NCBI RefSeq assembly: GCF_001486585.1
Contig: NZ_LN909037.1
Span: 1 to 64,000 of the forward strand
DNA: 64,000 nt
Source of the DNA: Paenibacillus senegalimassiliensis
GTDB taxonomy: Bacteria; Bacillota; Bacilli; Paenibacillales; Paenibacillaceae
Direction: 5' to 3'
The notes under the pieces: generated by a model
Told to the model about the DNA's origin: nothing
What the model saw: only the letters and a program-made list of their open reading frames with translations
The model's database searches: none
Program-made: the position numbers and the translations under genes
Shown: positions 26,681-38,275 of the stretch, piece by piece
How positions within the stretch are numbered: position 1 is the stretch's first letter
Layout: every line of letters begins with the position of its first letter

Positions 26681-26837
26681 TTGTTTTCATGTGAGACTTA
26701 AATAAGAATATGCTTACCGTAGACAGTAGGTGCGCAAGCTTAATTTCCTACCGAGGTGTTGTGATAGAACGTCAATATGGCAGTTTTACTGCGTGTGATG
26801 TATATCGAGCCTTCGTGATTCTACGGAGGCTTTTTTT
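26681..26837 (+). ncRNA. ribosomal protein L10 leader
   Basis: The block ACCGTAGACAGTAGGTGC...TTTCCTACCGAGGTG (about 26716-26759) is the Firmicutes L10 leader core. L10 or the L10-L12 complex binds such leaders and reduces expression of rplJ-rplL. The transcript ends in an attenuator-type hairpin before rplJ. Recognition is from the sequence motif. Confidence 0.9.
26808..26837 (+). terminator. attenuator terminator of the L10 leader
   Basis: AGCCTTCGT pairs with ACGGAGGCT (9 bp, one G-T) and is followed by seven T. It lies inside the leader before rplJ, so it serves attenuation rather than gene end. Confidence 0.85.
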
Positions 26838-26880
26838 AGTGATTAAGAAGGCTCATGTAATCTAATAGGAGGTGTAAAGT

Positions 26881-27390
26881 TTGGCAAACGCAAAAGTCAT
26901 TCAAGCAAAACAAGAAGCCGTTGAAGTAGTAACGTCGAAATTGCGCGAAAGTGCAACGACCGTTGTTGCCGACTATCGCGGTTTGAATGTTGCTCAAGTT
27001 ACTGAACTTCGCAAACAGCTTCGTGAAGCTGGCGTGGAATTCCAAGTGCTTAAGAACACGCTTGTTCGTCGTGCGACGGCTGCAGCGGAACTGAGCGAAC
27101 TGGATGAAGTATTGACGGGTCCTACAGCGATTGCGTTCAGTACGGAAGATGCTATTGCTCCAGCTAAAATTCTGAGCGAATTCGCGAAGAAGAATGAAGC
27201 TTTGAAGGTAAAAGGTGGCGTGGTTGAAGGCCGTGTGGTTGGCGTAGATCAAATCAATGCTCTCGCAAGCCTGCCGTCCCGCGAAGGTCTCCTTTCAATG
27301 CTCCTCAGCGTGCTTCAAGCTCCAGTACGCAACTTGGCATTGGCAGTCAAGGCTGTTGCCGAGAAAGAAGAAGGCAGCGCAAGCGCGTAA
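26881..27390 (+). CDS. rplJ: 50S ribosomal protein L10
   Basis: L10 anchors L7/L12 dimers to the GTPase-associated centre of the large subunit. Length is 169 residues. Translation starts at TTG 26881 with AGGAGGTG upstream. The N-terminal rRNA-binding domain contains [20 protein letters not shown], and the C-terminal helix binds L7/L12. It is expressed from its own promoter through the L10 leader, with rplL downstream. Confidence 0.98.
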   Translation: MANAKVIQAKQEAVEVVTSKLRESATTVVADYRGLNVAQVTELRKQLREAGVEFQVLKNTLVRRATAAAELSELDEVLTGPTAIAFSTEDAIAPAKILSEFAKKNEALKVKGGVVEGRVVGVDQINALASLPSREGLLSMLLSVLQAPVRNLALAVKAVAEKEEGSASA

Positions 27391-27461
27391 GCTTACTCTG
27401 TCTGCTACAAGCTAGTTGATTCAACAAAACCAATAAATTATTATACAATGGAGGTTCAACC

Positions 27462-27827
27462 ATGAGTAAAGAAACGATCTTGGAAGAAATCAAAGGTATG
27501 ACCGTTCTTGAACTGAACGAACTTGTTAAAGCAATCGAAGAAGAATTCGGCGTAACTGCAGCAGCTCCAGTTGTTGTAGCTGGCGGCGGCGCAGGCGCAG
27601 CAGCGGCTGAAGAGCAAAGCGAATTCGACGTAATCCTGACTAGTGCAGGCGGTTCCAAAATCAACGTAATCAAAGTTGTTCGCGAAATCACTGGCTTGGG
27701 CTTGAAAGAAGCCAAAGACCTGGTTGATAACGCACCAAAACCACTGAAAGAAAAAGTGGCTAAAGAAGAAGCAGAAGCTGTAAAAGCAAAATTGGAAGAA
27801 GCAGGCGCAAGCGTAGAAGTGAAGTAA
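27462..27827 (+). CDS. rplL: 50S ribosomal protein L7/L12
   Basis: The acidic stalk protein that recruits translation factors. Length is 121 residues: an N-terminal dimerisation domain (about 1-30), an Ala/Gly-rich hinge (about 38-52) and a C-terminal factor-binding domain ([20 protein letters not shown]). AATGGAGG precedes the ATG. It is the second gene of rplJ-rplL and is followed by a strong terminator. Confidence 0.98.
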   Translation: MSKETILEEIKGMTVLELNELVKAIEEEFGVTAAAPVVVAGGGAGAAAAEEQSEFDVILTSAGGSKINVIKVVREITGLGLKEAKDLVDNAPKPLKEKVAKEEAEAVKAKLEEAGASVEVK

Positions 27828-27845
27828 TTCCCTTCTTTCCTACGG

Positions 27846-27880
27846 CAAACCCCTTGAACTTGATTCAAGGGGTTTGTTTT
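27846..27880 (+). terminator. terminator of rplJ-rplL
   Basis: CAAACCCCTTGA pairs with TCAAGGGGTTTG around a short loop and is followed by TTTT. Confidence 0.88.
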
Positions 27881-27929
27881 ACTGCTTAAGGGTTTTGAAC
27901 CGATCCCGATTGTGTAAGGAGGTGCACGA

Positions 27930-28529
27930 ATGTCAGATCACTACTATAGTAGTAAACCAACCGTTGCGCATCGGCGTAAGACCTGGGAGGTTGTATTGCG
28001 AGGGCAAAGCTATCGTTTTATCAGCGATGCGGGTGTATTTGCCAAGGAAGGCGTTGATTTTGGCAGTCGTACGTTGATTGAGGCGATGGAGATTGCTTCA
28101 GATGCCAAGGTGCTTGATGTGGGCTGTGGTTACGGCCCCATTGGATTAACGGCAGCGAGACTGGCTACACAGGGACATGTCACGATGATTGATGTGAACA
28201 GCCGAGCCGTTGAACTGGCAAGGGAGAATGCCGCAGCTAATAGAATTAGCAATGTGACCATTCTTGAGAGTGATCTGTATGCAGCCTTGGAAGAGGGGCG
28301 GTATGACATCGTGTTGACCAACCCGCCAATTCGTGCTGGTAAATCGACGGTACATGCTATTTTTGAAGGAGCTCATGAACGGTTGAAGCCGGGCGGAGCG
28401 TTATGGATTGTCATTCAGAAGAAGCAAGGAGCACCGTCGGCCAAGGAGAAGTTGGAATCTTTGTTTGCATCCGTGGAGGAAGTTGCGAAGGACAAGGGGT
28501 ATCGGATTTTCAAAGCGATCAAGCAGTAA
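27930..28529 (+). CDS. class I SAM-dependent methyltransferase, RsmC-like (YbxB)
   Basis: A 199-residue methyltransferase. Motif I VLDVGCGYGPIG is near residues 53-64, followed by the acidic VTMIDVNSRAVELA strand, and motif IV NPPI is at about 131-134. The NPPI form and the N-terminus (SDHYYSSKPTVAHR) fit RsmC-type enzymes that methylate guanine N2 in 16S rRNA; only the C-terminal half of long RsmC is present, as in B. subtilis YbxB. AAGGAGGTG precedes the ATG. It lies between rplL and rpoB, as in B. subtilis. Confidence 0.9.
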   Translation: MSDHYYSSKPTVAHRRKTWEVVLRGQSYRFISDAGVFAKEGVDFGSRTLIEAMEIASDAKVLDVGCGYGPIGLTAARLATQGHVTMIDVNSRAVELARENAAANRISNVTILESDLYAALEEGRYDIVLTNPPIRAGKSTVHAIFEGAHERLKPGGALWIVIQKKQGAPSAKEKLESLFASVEEVAKDKGYRIFKAIKQ

Positions 28530-28544
28530 ATGGAACATGTTGAC

Positions 28545-28574
28545 TTGACAAAACCAATATGTTATTATTATAAA
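28545..28574 (+). promoter_or_regulatory. promoter of rpoB-rpoC
   Basis: A perfect TTGACA (28545-28550), an 18-nt spacer and TATAAA (28569-28574). A perfect TATAAT at 28665-28670 could be a second -10 but has no good -35. Confidence 0.75.
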
Positions 28575-28580
28575 ATGTCA

Positions 28581-28866
28581 GCATTAGGATGCCCTCTATG
28601 ACTTTAGTTGACTGAAATGTCAATAGCTTTGTAAAAACAATGTATAAAAGCGCGTTGTTTTACATATAATATGCACATTTTGGATAAACTAACAGTTATG
28701 AGGATATCAGGGCAGCAACGACACGGATAATGATGCTCTTTTTTCGAAAGCATTCGATAAGGGCTTTTCTTTATTTGTGGATGAATCCGTATGGTCCTAT
28801 TATAAGGTGACCGACACGGGTTGACAATCAATTTTTAAGTGAGTAGACATGAGGGGTGAGTTTAAG
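28581..28866 (+). other. long untranslated leader of rpoB
   Basis: About 290 nt without a gene. It contains an inverted repeat TGTAAAAACAA (28630-28640) with TTGTTTTACA (28655-28664), and a GGGCAGCAACGACACGG segment near 28710. I see no known riboswitch or T-box and no coding frame. The region may regulate RNA polymerase subunit synthesis, but nothing proves it. Confidence 0.5.
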
Positions 28867-31800
28867 TTGGCAGGACATCTTGTTCAATATGGTCGACGCA
28901 CTCGGCGTAGTTATGCGCGAATTAACGAGATACTCGAAGTTCCGAACCTGATCGAAATCCAACAGAAATCCTATGAGTGGTTCTTGGAAGAAGGCCTTCG
29001 GGAAATGTTCCAGGATATCTCGCCGATTCAGGATTTCACTGGGAATCTGGTGTTGGAATTTATCGATTACAGCCTGGGCGAACCGAAGTATACGGTGGAT
29101 GACGCGAAGGAACGCGACGTTACCTATGCGGCGCCGCTGCGGGTGAAAGTCCGGCTCATTAATAAGGAAACCGGCGAAGTCAAAGAGCAGGAAGTATTCA
29201 TGGGAGATTTCCCGCTGATGACCGAAACCGGCACCTTCATCATTAATGGTGCGGAACGGGTTATTGTCAGCCAGTTGGTTCGCTCTCCTAGCGTCTATTT
29301 CAGCACTAAAGTGGATAAGAACGGCAAGAAGATGTATACCGCAACCGTTATTCCTAACCGTGGAGCATGGCTTGAATTGGAGACGGACGCAAAGGATATT
29401 ATTTATGTGCGTATTGACCGCACTCGTAAAATCCCGGTAACTGTACTGCTTCGTTCGCTTGGTTTCGGGACGGATGCTGAGATTCTTGATTTGCTGGGTA
29501 ACGATGAATATATCCGCAATACATTGGATAAGGACAACACCGATTCGACAGAGAAAGCGCTGATCGAAATCTATGAACGTCTGCGTCCAGGCGAGCCGCC
29601 AACACTAGACAATGCAAAGAGTCTGCTGGTAGCACGCTTCTTCGATCCAAAACGTTATGATCTGGCCAACGTAGGCCGTTACAAAATCAATAAAAAGCTG
29701 CACATCAAAAACCGTTTGTTTAATCAACGTCTTGCTGAGACTCTGATTGACACGACCACGGGAGAAATTATTGCCGAGGCCGGACAAATGGTGGATCGCC
29801 GTTTGTTGGACGAGATTCTGCCTCTTCTTGAGAGCAATGTCGGGTTCAAGGACTACCATGTAGCCGGCGGCGTTCTGGACGCAGATGATGTTCCACTGCA
29901 AACCATTGATGTGTTTTCTCCGATTGAAGATGGCAAGGTAGTTAAGGTAATCGCCAACCGTGACATTGATAAAGCGGTGAAGCATATTACCCCTGCTGAT
30001 ATTATCTCTTCAATCAGTTATTTTATTAATCTGTTGCATGGTATCGGTAGCACGGATGATATTGACCATTTGGGCAACCGTCGTTTGCGCTCAGTTGGCG
30101 AACTCCTGCAGAACCAGTTCCGTATCGGTTTGTCCCGGATGGAACGGGTTGTTCGCGAGAGAATGTCGATTCAGGACGCTAACGTAATTACGCCTCAGGC
30201 GTTAATTAACATACGACCGGTTATTGCTTCTATTAAAGAGTTCTTCGGCAGTTCGCAATTGTCGCAGTTTATGGACCAAACGAACCCGCTGGCGGAACTG
30301 ACTCATAAACGTCGTCTGTCTGCACTCGGTCCCGGCGGTTTGACTCGGGAACGTGCCGGCATGGAAGTGCGTGACGTTCACCCGTCCCACTATGGCCGGA
30401 TGTGTCCAATCGAGACGCCGGAAGGTCCGAACATCGGTTTGATTAACTCCCTTTCCACCTTTGCACGAATCAATGAATACGGCTTTATTGAAGCGCCGTA
30501 TCGTTGGGTTGATCCGAAGACGGGAACGGTCACCGATCAAGTCGCGTATCTGACGGCCGACGAGGAAGATAACTATATCATCGCGCAAGCAAACGCAAAG
30601 CTTACTGATGATAATCAATTTGAAGATGAGTCTGTCATCGTTCGTTACAACAAGCAATCGGACAACATCCTGACCTTGCCGAGCAATCGCGTGGATTACA
30701 TGGATATTTCTCCGAAGCAGGTTGTATCCGTAGCGACTGCGCTCATTCCGTTCCTGGAGAATGATGACTCCAACCGTGCGTTGATGGGTTCCAACATGCA
30801 GCGTCAGGCAGTGCCATTGCTTATTCCTAAGGCTCCGCTTGTCGGAACCGGGATGGAACATAAATCGGCCAAGGACTCCGGCGTTTGTATCGTATCCAAA
30901 CATGATGGTATCGTTGAGCGCTCAGCCGCCAATGAAATTTGGGTACGCCGTGTAGAAGTGGTCGACGGCAAGGAAGTTAAGGGCGACCTTATCAAGCACA
31001 AGCTGCACAAGTTTATGCGTTCTAACCAAGGTACCTGCATTAACCAACGTCCGATCGTGAAGCGTGGAGAGGTCGTCAAGAAGGGTGACATTCTGGCTGA
31101 CGGTCCTTCGACGGAAATGGGCGAATTGGCTTTGGGTCGCAACGTTGTCGTAGCGTTTATGACTTGGGAAGGCTACAACTATGAAGATGCGATTCTGCTC
31201 AGTGAGAAGTTGGTTAAGGAGGACGTATACACCTCAATTCATATTGAGGAATATGAATCCGAAGCCCGCGATACGAAGCTGGGACCTGAGGAAATTACCC
31301 GCGATATTCCAAACGTTGGGGAAGAAGCGCTTCGCAATCTGGACGAACGCGGTATTATTCGTGTAGGGGCTGAGATTGGCGCTGGCGACATTCTCGTAGG
31401 TAAAGTGACGCCGAAGGGCGTAACTGAACTTACAGCGGAAGAACGTTTGCTACATGCTATCTTCGGTGAGAAGGCGCGTGAAGTTCGTGATACCTCTCTG
31501 AGAGTACCTCACGGAACCGACGGGATCGTTGTCGACGTGAAGGTGTTCACTCGGGATAATGGTGACGAATTGCCACCAGGTGTAAATCAACTGGTTCGCG
31601 TGTACATCGCCCAAAAACGGAAAATCTCTGAAGGCGACAAGATGGCAGGACGCCATGGTAACAAAGGGGTCGTTGCTCGCATCTTGCCGGAAGAAGATAT
31701 GCCGTTCATGCCAGACGGGACGCCGGTTCAAGTTGTCTTGAACCCACTGGGCGTGCCTTCTCGGATGAACATCGGGCAGGTTCTGGAGATCCATTTGGGT

Positions 31801-32412
31801 ATGGCTTCTCTGAAAATGGGTATCCATGTGGCAACGCCGGTATTTGACGGCGCGAATGAAGAAGATGTCTTCGATACGATGGAAGAAGCCGGAATGCAAC
31901 GTAACGGTAAAACCATTCTGTATGATGGCCGGACCGGGGAACCGTTTGAACGCGAAGTTACCGTTGGCGTCATGCACATGATCAAGCTGGCACACATGGT
32001 TGACGATAAAATCCATGCCCGTTCTACAGGGCCATACTCGCTCGTTACGCAACAGCCGCTCGGTGGTAAAGCACAGTTCGGTGGACAACGTTTCGGGGAG
32101 ATGGAAGTGTGGGCGCTGGAAGCCTATGGCGCCGCCTATACGCTGCAAGAGATTCTTACCGTCAAATCGGATGACGTGGTCGGTCGGGTGAAAACCTACG
32201 AATCCATCGTCAAGGGCGAGAACGTGCCTGAACCGGGCGTGCCTGAATCGTTTAAGGTCTTGATCAAAGAGCTGCAAAGCTTGGGTATGGATGTGAAAAT
32301 CTTGACTGAAAACGAAGAAGAGATTGAGATGAGGGAAATCGACGACGAGGAAGATGCGTCGGGCGATAAGCTCAGCCTTAATCTGGAAGGTGCGGAAGTC
32401 GGAGTAGAATAG
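28867..32412 (+). CDS. rpoB: RNA polymerase beta subunit
   Basis: Catalytic beta subunit of about 1181 residues. The N-terminus [20 protein letters not shown] fits the family if translation starts at TTG 28867, which has GAGGGGTGAG upstream; ATG 28849 would add six residues without a good Shine-Dalgarno. The rifampicin-pocket segment [20 protein letters not shown] appears wild type, and the C-terminal [20 protein letters not shown] is present. rpoC follows 43 nt later. Confidence 0.98.
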   Translation: MAGHLVQYGRRTRRSYARINEILEVPNLIEIQQKSYEWFLEEGLREMFQDISPIQDFTGNLVLEFIDYSLGEPKYTVDDAKERDVTYAAPLRVKVRLINKETGEVKEQEVFMGDFPLMTETGTFIINGAERVIVSQLVRSPSVYFSTKVDKNGKKMYTATVIPNRGAWLELETDAKDIIYVRIDRTRKIPVTVLLRSLGFGTDAEILDLLGNDEYIRNTLDKDNTDSTEKALIEIYERLRPGEPPTLDNAKSLLVARFFDPKRYDLANVGRYKINKKLHIKNRLFNQRLAETLIDTTTGEIIAEAGQMVDRRLLDEILPLLESNVGFKDYHVAGGVLDADDVPLQTIDVFSPIEDGKVVKVIANRDIDKAVKHITPADIISSISYFINLLHGIGSTDDIDHLGNRRLRSVGELLQNQFRIGLSRMERVVRERMSIQDANVITPQALINIRPVIASIKEFFGSSQLSQFMDQTNPLAELTHKRRLSALGPGGLTRERAGMEVRDVHPSHYGRMCPIETPEGPNIGLINSLSTFARINEYGFIEAPYRWVDPKTGTVTDQVAYLTADEEDNYIIAQANAKLTDDNQFEDESVIVRYNKQSDNILTLPSNRVDYMDISPKQVVSVATALIPFLENDDSNRALMGSNMQRQAVPLLIPKAPLVGTGMEHKSAKDSGVCIVSKHDGIVERSAANEIWVRRVEVVDGKEVKGDLIKHKLHKFMRSNQGTCINQRPIVKRGEVVKKGDILADGPSTEMGELALGRNVVVAFMTWEGYNYEDAILLSEKLVKEDVYTSIHIEEYESEARDTKLGPEEITRDIPNVGEEALRNLDERGIIRVGAEIGAGDILVGKVTPKGVTELTAEERLLHAIFGEKAREVRDTSLRVPHGTDGIVVDVKVFTRDNGDELPPGVNQLVRVYIAQKRKISEGDKMAGRHGNKGVVARILPEEDMPFMPDGTPVQVVLNPLGVPSRMNIGQVLEIHLGMASLKMGIHVATPVFDGANEEDVFDTMEEAGMQRNGKTILYDGRTGEPFEREVTVGVMHMIKLAHMVDDKIHARSTGPYSLVTQQPLGGKAQFGGQRFGEMEVWALEAYGAAYTLQEILTVKSDDVVGRVKTYESIVKGENVPEPGVPESFKVLIKELQSLGMDVKILTENEEEIEMREIDDEEDASGDKLSLNLEGAEVGVE

Positions 32413-32455
32413 AGCGTTACAGTCAAATCAGGACTTGGTTAAGGAGGGATGCTCC

Positions 32456-35400
32456 TTGTTGGACGTCAACAACTTCGAGTATATGAAAATTGGGCTTGCT
32501 TCCCCAGATAAAATTCGTTCTTGGTCCCGCGGAGAAGTTAAGAAACCAGAAACAATTAACTATCGTACATTGAAGCCGGAAAAGGAAGGGCTGTTTTGCG
32601 AGAAGATTTTTGGCCCAACCAAAGACTGGGAATGTCATTGCGGTAAATATAAACGCGTTCGTTATAAGGGCGTAGTCTGCGATCGCTGCGGCGTTGAGGT
32701 AACTCGCGCCAAGGTGCGTCGTGAACGGATGGGACATATAGAACTGGCTGCGCCAGTGTCCCACATCTGGTACTTCAAAGGGATTCCGAGCCGTATGGGC
32801 CTTGCGCTTGATATGTCTCCGCGTTCCCTGGAAGAGATCATCTATTTTGCTTCTTATGTTGTAACTGATCCAGGTGAAACACCACTGGAGAAGAAGCAAC
32901 TGTTATCTGAGAAGGAATACCGCAGCTATCGTGAGAAATATGGCTATGGATTCCAAGCCGGTATGGGAGCAGAAGCGGTTAAGAAGTTGCTGCAAGATAT
33001 CGATATTGATAAAGAACTGGAATTTCTGAAGGAAGAGCTGCGTACGGCTCAAGGCCAACGCCGTAACCGTGCTATCAAGCGTCTGGAAGTCATTGAAGCG
33101 TTCAAAAGCTCCGGCAATGAGCCGGAATGGATGATCCTTGATGTTCTTCCGGTTATTCCACCGGAATTGCGCCCGATGGTGCAACTCGATGGCGGACGGT
33201 TCGCTACGTCTGACTTGAACGATTTGTATCGTCGGGTAATTAACCGGAATAACCGTTTGAAACGGCTTCTGGATCTTGGCGCTCCCGATATTATCGTGCA
33301 AAACGAGAAGCGTATGTTGCAAGAAGCGGTAGATGCTTTGATCGATAACGGTCGTCGTGGTCGTCCTGTAACAGGCCCAGGTAACCGTCCGCTCAAGTCT
33401 TTGAGCCATATGCTCAAAGGTAAGCAAGGGCGTTTCCGGCAGAACTTGCTCGGTAAACGGGTTGACTACTCTGGTCGTTCCGTTATCGTCGTAGGTCCTT
33501 ACCTGAAGATGTATCAATGCGGCTTGCCGAAGGAAATGGCACTGGAGTTGTTCAAGCCTTTCGTAATGAAAGAACTGGTCAACAAAGGTTTGGCTCATAA
33601 TATCAAGAGTGCAAAGCGTAAAGTTGAACGTGTCAGCCCAGAGGTTTGGGACGTGCTTGAAGAAGTAATCAAGGAGCATCCGGTTCTCTTGAACCGCGCA
33701 CCTACGCTTCACCGTCTCGGTATTCAAGCGTTCGAACCTATCCTGGTTGAAGGCCGGGCAATTCGCCTCCATCCGCTCGTATGTACAGCTTATAACGCTG
33801 ACTTCGACGGTGACCAAATGGCGGTTCACGTACCGTTGTCTGCAGAAGCTCAGGCCGAAGCACGTATTCTGATGTTGGCATCCGGCAACATCTTGAACCC
33901 GAAAGACGGTAAACCAGTCGTTACGCCTTCGCAGGATATGGTCTTGGGCTCTTACTACCTGACCATGGATAATCATGAAGCTAAAGGCGCTGGCTTGATT
34001 CTGTCTTCGATTAACGAGGCAGTATCGGCTTATCAGCGTGGAACAGCTTCATTGCATGCGCGTGTTGCTATTCCGGTCAAGGCACTCGGGAAAACCAGCT
34101 TTACTGAAGAGCAACAAAAAGCGATGTTGATTACAACGGTGGGTAAAATTATCTTTAACGAAATTTTCCCTGCTAGCTTCCCGTATATCAACGAAGCTAC
34201 TCGCGTCAATCTGTTCCAAGGCACGCCTGAACATTACTTTATCTATGATAAAGGTGCTAACGTCCAGGAGCGCATTATGAATGCTCCTCAAGCCAGCGGC
34301 GTAGGGAAAGAGTATCTTGGAGAAATTATCGGGCGTTGCTTCGAAATCTATCACACCACGGAAACTTCCGTGATTCTGGATAGAATCAAGCAAACCGGGT
34401 TTACTTATTCCACTCGCGCCGGCGTTAGTATTGCGGTATCGGACGTTATTGTACCGCAAGAGAAACAGGCAATATTGCATGAATCAGATGAGAAGGTACG
34501 CGTAGTCACAAACCAATATCGTCGTGGTTTGATCACGAATGAAGAACGTTATGACCGCGTTATTGCTATCTGGTCCAAATGTAAGGATCAAATTACTGAA
34601 GTGCTGATGAAATCCATGGACCGTTACAACTCCATTATGCTGATGGTTGATTCCAAGGCACGGGGTAACAAATCCCAGATTACTCAGCTCGGCGGTATGC
34701 GGGGTCTGATGGCGAACCCGGCGGGCCGGATTATCGAGCTCCCGATCAAGTCGAACTTCCGCGAAGGACTAACCGTCCTCGAATACTTCCTCTCCACGCA
34801 CGGTGCGCGGAAAGGTCTGGCCGATACCGCGCTACGGACGGCTGACTCCGGTTACCTGACACGTCGCCTCGTTGACGTAGCTCAAGACGTTATCGTTCGC
34901 GAGGAAGATTGTGGTACCGATAAAGGCTTTACCGTTAGTGTCATTCAGGATGGTAAAGAAGTTATTGAGGACTTGTACGACCGTATTGAAGGACGTTATT
35001 CCTTTGAAACGGTGAAACATCCGCAAACGGGTGAGGTTATCGTTCATCGTAACGAGTTGATCGATTCCGATAAAGCACATGAAATCGTTGGTGCGGGTGT
35101 AGCCAAGCTGCAAATCCGTTCCGTGCTTAGCTGCCGCGCTCGTCATGGCGTCTGCAAGAAGTGTTATGGTCGTAACCTGGCTACTGGTAAGCACGTGGAA
35201 ATCGGTGAAGCAGTTGGTATTATTGCAGCCCAGTCCATTGGTGAACCGGGAACTCAGCTCACCATGCGTACGTTCCATACCGGGGGCGTTGCGGGTGATG
35301 ATATTACCCAAGGTTTGCCGCGGATTCAAGAGCTCTTTGAAGCCCGGAATCCGAAAGGGCAAGCTACCATCAGTGAACTGGATGGTGTGGTTAAGGAAAT

Positions 35401-36070
35401 TCGTGAAGCTAAGGATCGTCGGGAAATCGAGGTTCAAGGCGAAGCGGAAACTAAAGTCTACTCCGTTACGTATGGTTCACGTCTGCGTGTAAGCGAAGGC
35501 GATGAAATCGAAGCGGGCGACGAGTTGACCGACGGTTCCATCGACCCGAAAGAAATATTGCGGATCAAGGGGATTCGCGGTGTACAAAACTACATTTTGC
35601 AGGAAGTACAACGCGTATACCGGAACCAAGGGGTAGAAATCAACGACAAGCACGTCGAGGTTATGATTCGTCAAATGCTGCGTAAAATCCGCATCGTGGA
35701 TGCCGGTGATACGTCGCTTCTGCCAGGATCATTTGTTGACATGCATGAATATGAAGTGGCTAACAAACAGGCTATTCTATCCAGTAAAGAGCCGGCTGTG
35801 GCCAAACCTGTATTGCTCGGGATTACGAAGGCCTCTCTGGAGACCGATTCCTTCCTGTCTGCCGCTTCCTTCCAGGAAACGACGCGTGTGCTTACCGATG
35901 CTGCTATTAAGGGCAAGGTCGATAAGTTACTCGGCTTGAAGGAGAATGTTATCATCGGTAAGCTGATTCCAGCCGGTACAGGCATGAATCGCTACCGTAG
36001 CATTCAATTCGAAGAGCCAGAAAAAGACGAGAATGCAGAAGAAAGTCTGGAGCCTGTGTCTGTAGAATAG
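32456..36070 (+). CDS. rpoC: RNA polymerase beta-prime subunit
   Basis: Beta-prime subunit of 1204 residues. The first zinc site has Cys60, 62, 75 and 78; the catalytic NADFDGDQM is at 447-455 and holds the magnesium-binding aspartates 449, 451 and 453. The second zinc site and bridge/trigger-loop region ([20 protein letters not shown]) follow. Start is TTG 32456 or 32459, with AAGGAGG at 32441-32447; [10 protein letters not shown] matches the B. subtilis start. A strong terminator closes rpoBC. Confidence 0.98.
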   Translation: MLDVNNFEYMKIGLASPDKIRSWSRGEVKKPETINYRTLKPEKEGLFCEKIFGPTKDWECHCGKYKRVRYKGVVCDRCGVEVTRAKVRRERMGHIELAAPVSHIWYFKGIPSRMGLALDMSPRSLEEIIYFASYVVTDPGETPLEKKQLLSEKEYRSYREKYGYGFQAGMGAEAVKKLLQDIDIDKELEFLKEELRTAQGQRRNRAIKRLEVIEAFKSSGNEPEWMILDVLPVIPPELRPMVQLDGGRFATSDLNDLYRRVINRNNRLKRLLDLGAPDIIVQNEKRMLQEAVDALIDNGRRGRPVTGPGNRPLKSLSHMLKGKQGRFRQNLLGKRVDYSGRSVIVVGPYLKMYQCGLPKEMALELFKPFVMKELVNKGLAHNIKSAKRKVERVSPEVWDVLEEVIKEHPVLLNRAPTLHRLGIQAFEPILVEGRAIRLHPLVCTAYNADFDGDQMAVHVPLSAEAQAEARILMLASGNILNPKDGKPVVTPSQDMVLGSYYLTMDNHEAKGAGLILSSINEAVSAYQRGTASLHARVAIPVKALGKTSFTEEQQKAMLITTVGKIIFNEIFPASFPYINEATRVNLFQGTPEHYFIYDKGANVQERIMNAPQASGVGKEYLGEIIGRCFEIYHTTETSVILDRIKQTGFTYSTRAGVSIAVSDVIVPQEKQAILHESDEKVRVVTNQYRRGLITNEERYDRVIAIWSKCKDQITEVLMKSMDRYNSIMLMVDSKARGNKSQITQLGGMRGLMANPAGRIIELPIKSNFREGLTVLEYFLSTHGARKGLADTALRTADSGYLTRRLVDVAQDVIVREEDCGTDKGFTVSVIQDGKEVIEDLYDRIEGRYSFETVKHPQTGEVIVHRNELIDSDKAHEIVGAGVAKLQIRSVLSCRARHGVCKKCYGRNLATGKHVEIGEAVGIIAAQSIGEPGTQLTMRTFHTGGVAGDDITQGLPRIQELFEARNPKGQATISELDGVVKEIREAKDRREIEVQGEAETKVYSVTYGSRLRVSEGDEIEAGDELTDGSIDPKEILRIKGIRGVQNYILQEVQRVYRNQGVEINDKHVEVMIRQMLRKIRIVDAGDTSLLPGSFVDMHEYEVANKQAILSSKEPAVAKPVLLGITKASLETDSFLSAASFQETTRVLTDAAIKGKVDKLLGLKENVIIGKLIPAGTGMNRYRSIQFEEPEKDENAEESLEPVSVE

Positions 36071-36079
36071 CGCAACCTT

Positions 36080-36128
36080 AAAACCCGTAGAAGCCTTTGA
36101 CATCAGTCGAAGCTTCTACGGGTTTTTT
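36080..36128 (+). terminator. terminator of rpoB-rpoC
   Basis: AAACCCGTAGAAGC pairs perfectly with GCTTCTACGGGTTT and is followed by a T run. The ~200 nt after it up to the VOC gene hold only an untranslated frame. Confidence 0.93.
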
Positions 36129-36329
36129 GTGTCACGGGGCTAATTGGAGATTTTAGTGCCGCTTTCGCGAATCCCACTTATACAAACCGGGGAATTGGTG
36201 GAAACTTATATCAGGCGACGGAAAGGTTCCGGGAATGTGGCTGTGATGGTGCAAGGTCCATATTATCGGGTAGAAGATGAGAGGGGCATTAATGGTAAGG
36301 AAATATGCAAAGCTGAAAGGGGTACGGCC

Positions 36330-36764
36330 ATGGACCGCATTAATTTAATTTGTCTTGGAGTTCGGGATATGAAGAAATCACTTGCCTTCTATCGAGACGG
36401 CTTGGGCTTTGCTACTTCTTGTCGGGAGGACAATCCGGGCATCGTGTTTTTTCAAAATAAGGGTACCCGACTGGAGCTCTACCCCTTGGAGGAACTGGTA
36501 CAAGATATCAACAGAATAGCTCCTCCTTCGGTCGGCAGCGGCTTTTCTGGCATTACCTTGGCGTACAACGCCAAGTCCAAAGAAGAGGTGGATACCGTCT
36601 TCCGTAAAATTGAGAGTATTGGAGGGACTATTGCCAAGCTGCCGGAAACAGTGTCTTGGGGTGGCTATAGCGGATACTTCCAGGATCCCGACGGCTACTA
36701 TTGGGAAGTGGCCTATGCAGACTCATGGAAATTTGACGAGAATGATATGCTGATTATCGAATAA
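36330..36764 (+). CDS. VOC-family (glyoxalase-like) protein
   Basis: A 144-residue single-domain vicinal-oxygen-chelate protein, with paired beta-alpha-beta-beta-beta modules: INLICLGVRDMKKSLAFYRD at the start and GYSGYFQDPDGYYWEVAY near the end. Possible metal ligands are Glu near 54 (TRLELYP) and Glu near 131. Such proteins include glyoxalases, resistance proteins and dioxygenases; the substrate is unknown. The start is ATG 36330 after AAAGGGG; the longer frame back to 36144 has no homology. It is an insertion between rpoC and the L7Ae gene relative to B. subtilis. Confidence 0.87.
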   Translation: MDRINLICLGVRDMKKSLAFYRDGLGFATSCREDNPGIVFFQNKGTRLELYPLEELVQDINRIAPPSVGSGFSGITLAYNAKSKEEVDTVFRKIESIGGTIAKLPETVSWGGYSGYFQDPDGYYWEVAYADSWKFDENDMLIIE

Positions 36765-36806
36765 AATGGGTCTTGTTTTTCTGAAAAATATCTCTGAATA
36801 ATATGC

Positions 36807-36836
36807 TTGACATGGCCTATGAAGAAGTGCTAATAT
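36807..36836 (+). promoter_or_regulatory. promoter before the L7Ae-like gene and str operon
   Basis: TTGACA (36807-36812), an 18-nt spacer and TAATAT (36831-36836), 49 nt before the L7Ae-like gene. It may serve rpsL-rpsG-fusA-tuf as well. Confidence 0.75.
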
Positions 36837-36884
36837 ATCGTAGTGCGCGAGTGTGGATACACCCTGTGCTTTGGAGGACGGAAT

Positions 36885-37136
36885 ATGTCTAATGATAAAG
36901 GACTGCGAGACGCACCCGTTAAGATCGGCACCAAGCAAACTATGCGAATGGTTGAACTTGGACGGGCCGAAGAAGTATATGTAGCTGAGAATGCAGATCC
37001 GCGTCTTACATCGAAGATCGTCGCCTTATGCAACCAGCACGCTGTCAAGGTTACGTATGTAGACACGATGGCCAATCTCGGAGAAGCTTGCGGGATTGAG
37101 GTGGGAGCGGCGATGGTTGCGATTGTTAAGCCATAG
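36885..37136 (+). CDS. L7Ae-family K-turn RNA-binding protein (YbxF)
   Basis: An 83-residue protein of the L7Ae/L30e fold. IGTKQTMRMVELGRAEEVYVAE-like helix (shown in part) and the ACGIEVGAAMVAIV C-terminal strand match Bacillus YbxF, which binds kink-turn RNAs and associates with ribosomes. ATG 36885 has GGAGG 7 nt upstream. It lies directly before rpsL, as in B. subtilis. The 143 nt to rpsL contain only a weak hairpin (AAGAAC/GTTCTT at about 37180-37202). Confidence 0.92.
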   Translation: MSNDKGLRDAPVKIGTKQTMRMVELGRAEEVYVAENADPRLTSKIVALCNQHAVKVTYVDTMANLGEACGIEVGAAMVAIVKP

Positions 37137-37279
37137 CTGATTGAAACGTTTTTGCTGATTGAGGGGGAACTCTCCGGCAAGAACTTTTCCTTTGTTCTTT
37201 TATGAACCGCCTGGGTCTGTGGGCTTAATCAAGGGTTTTGTAAAGGATCATGAAATTTGAGGAAGGGGGTGGCAACAAC

Positions 37280-37702
37280 ATGCCAACTATTAACCAATTA
37301 GTACGCAAGGGACGCCAAGATAAGGTGTACAAATCCAAATCGCCAGCGTTGCAAAGAGGGTTTAACGCTCTGAAACGTGAGGCTACAGATTTGAGTTCTC
37401 CGCAAAAACGCGGTGTCTGCACTCGTGTAGGTACTATGACTCCTAAGAAACCGAACTCCGCACTTCGTAAATATGCTCGTGTTCGCTTGACGAACCGTGT
37501 AGAGGTGACGGCTTACATTCCAGGTATCGGTCATAACCTGCAAGAGCACAGCGTTGTGCTGATTCGCGGCGGCCGGGTCAAAGACCTTCCGGGGGTACGT
37601 TATCATATCGTACGCGGAGCTTTGGATACCGCTGGTGTTAACAACCGGATGCAAGCCCGTTCCAAATACGGCGCAAAACGTCCAAAAGCGAAGAAATCCT
37701 AA
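37280..37702 (+). CDS. rpsL: 30S ribosomal protein S12
   Basis: S12 lines the decoding centre and controls accuracy. Length is 140 residues. The streptomycin-contact loop [11 protein letters not shown] (about 54-64) has the sensitive, wild-type lysines, as does the later [11 protein letters not shown] segment. ATG 37280 is used with a GGAAGGGGGTGG purine tract upstream; the longer frame from 37250 is leader. It is first in rpsL-rpsG-fusA-tuf. Confidence 0.98.
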   Translation: MPTINQLVRKGRQDKVYKSKSPALQRGFNALKREATDLSSPQKRGVCTRVGTMTPKKPNSALRKYARVRLTNRVEVTAYIPGIGHNLQEHSVVLIRGGRVKDLPGVRYHIVRGALDTAGVNNRMQARSKYGAKRPKAKKS

Positions 37703-37757
37703 GGTCGCTTAGAACTACTATTATTAGGTTTGAATTTGTACTGAAAGGGGGATAACT

Positions 37758-38228
37758 ATGCCACGCAAAGGTCCAGTTACCAAGAGAGACGTATTGCCGG
37801 ATCCGGTGTATAACAGCAAGCTTGTTACTCGCCTGATCAACCGCATCATGCTTGATGGTAAACGCGGCGTTGCTCAAAGCATCCTTTACAATGCGTTCAA
37901 GTTGATTCAAGAACGTACGGGGAATGACCCAATGGAAGTATTTGAAGCAGCGATCAAGAATATCATGCCTGTACTGGAAGTTAAAGCTCGTCGTGTCGGC
38001 GGTGCCAACTACCAAGTTCCAATCGAGGTTAAGCCAGAAAGACGTACTGCTTTGGGATTACGTTGGCTTGTCAACTACTCCCGCAACCGCGGTGAGAAGA
38101 CGATGGAAGAGCGTTTGGCTGCAGAGATTATCGATGCATCCAACAACACAGGTGCTTCCGTTAAGAAACGTGAAGACACGCACAAAATGGCGGAAGCGAA
38201 CAAAGCGTTTGCTCACTACCGCTGGTAG
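37758..38228 (+). CDS. rpsG: 30S ribosomal protein S7
   Basis: Primary 16S rRNA-binding protein that nucleates the 30S head and contacts the E-site tRNA. The 156-residue length is standard. The protein begins [16 protein letters not shown] and contains [16 protein letters not shown] near the middle. AAAGGGGG precedes the ATG. It lies between rpsL and fusA in the str operon. Confidence 0.98.
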   Translation: MPRKGPVTKRDVLPDPVYNSKLVTRLINRIMLDGKRGVAQSILYNAFKLIQERTGNDPMEVFEAAIKNIMPVLEVKARRVGGANYQVPIEVKPERRTALGLRWLVNYSRNRGEKTMEERLAAEIIDASNNTGASVKKREDTHKMAEANKAFAHYRW

Positions 38229-38275
38229 GATCATATCCACAATCCAAAACTTCTATTTTGAAGGGAGACAGATTC

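Noticed and set aside
36144..36329. N-terminal extension of the VOC protein
   Set aside because: Sequence before ATG 36330 has no resemblance to the family and the internal start has a purine-rich ribosome site.
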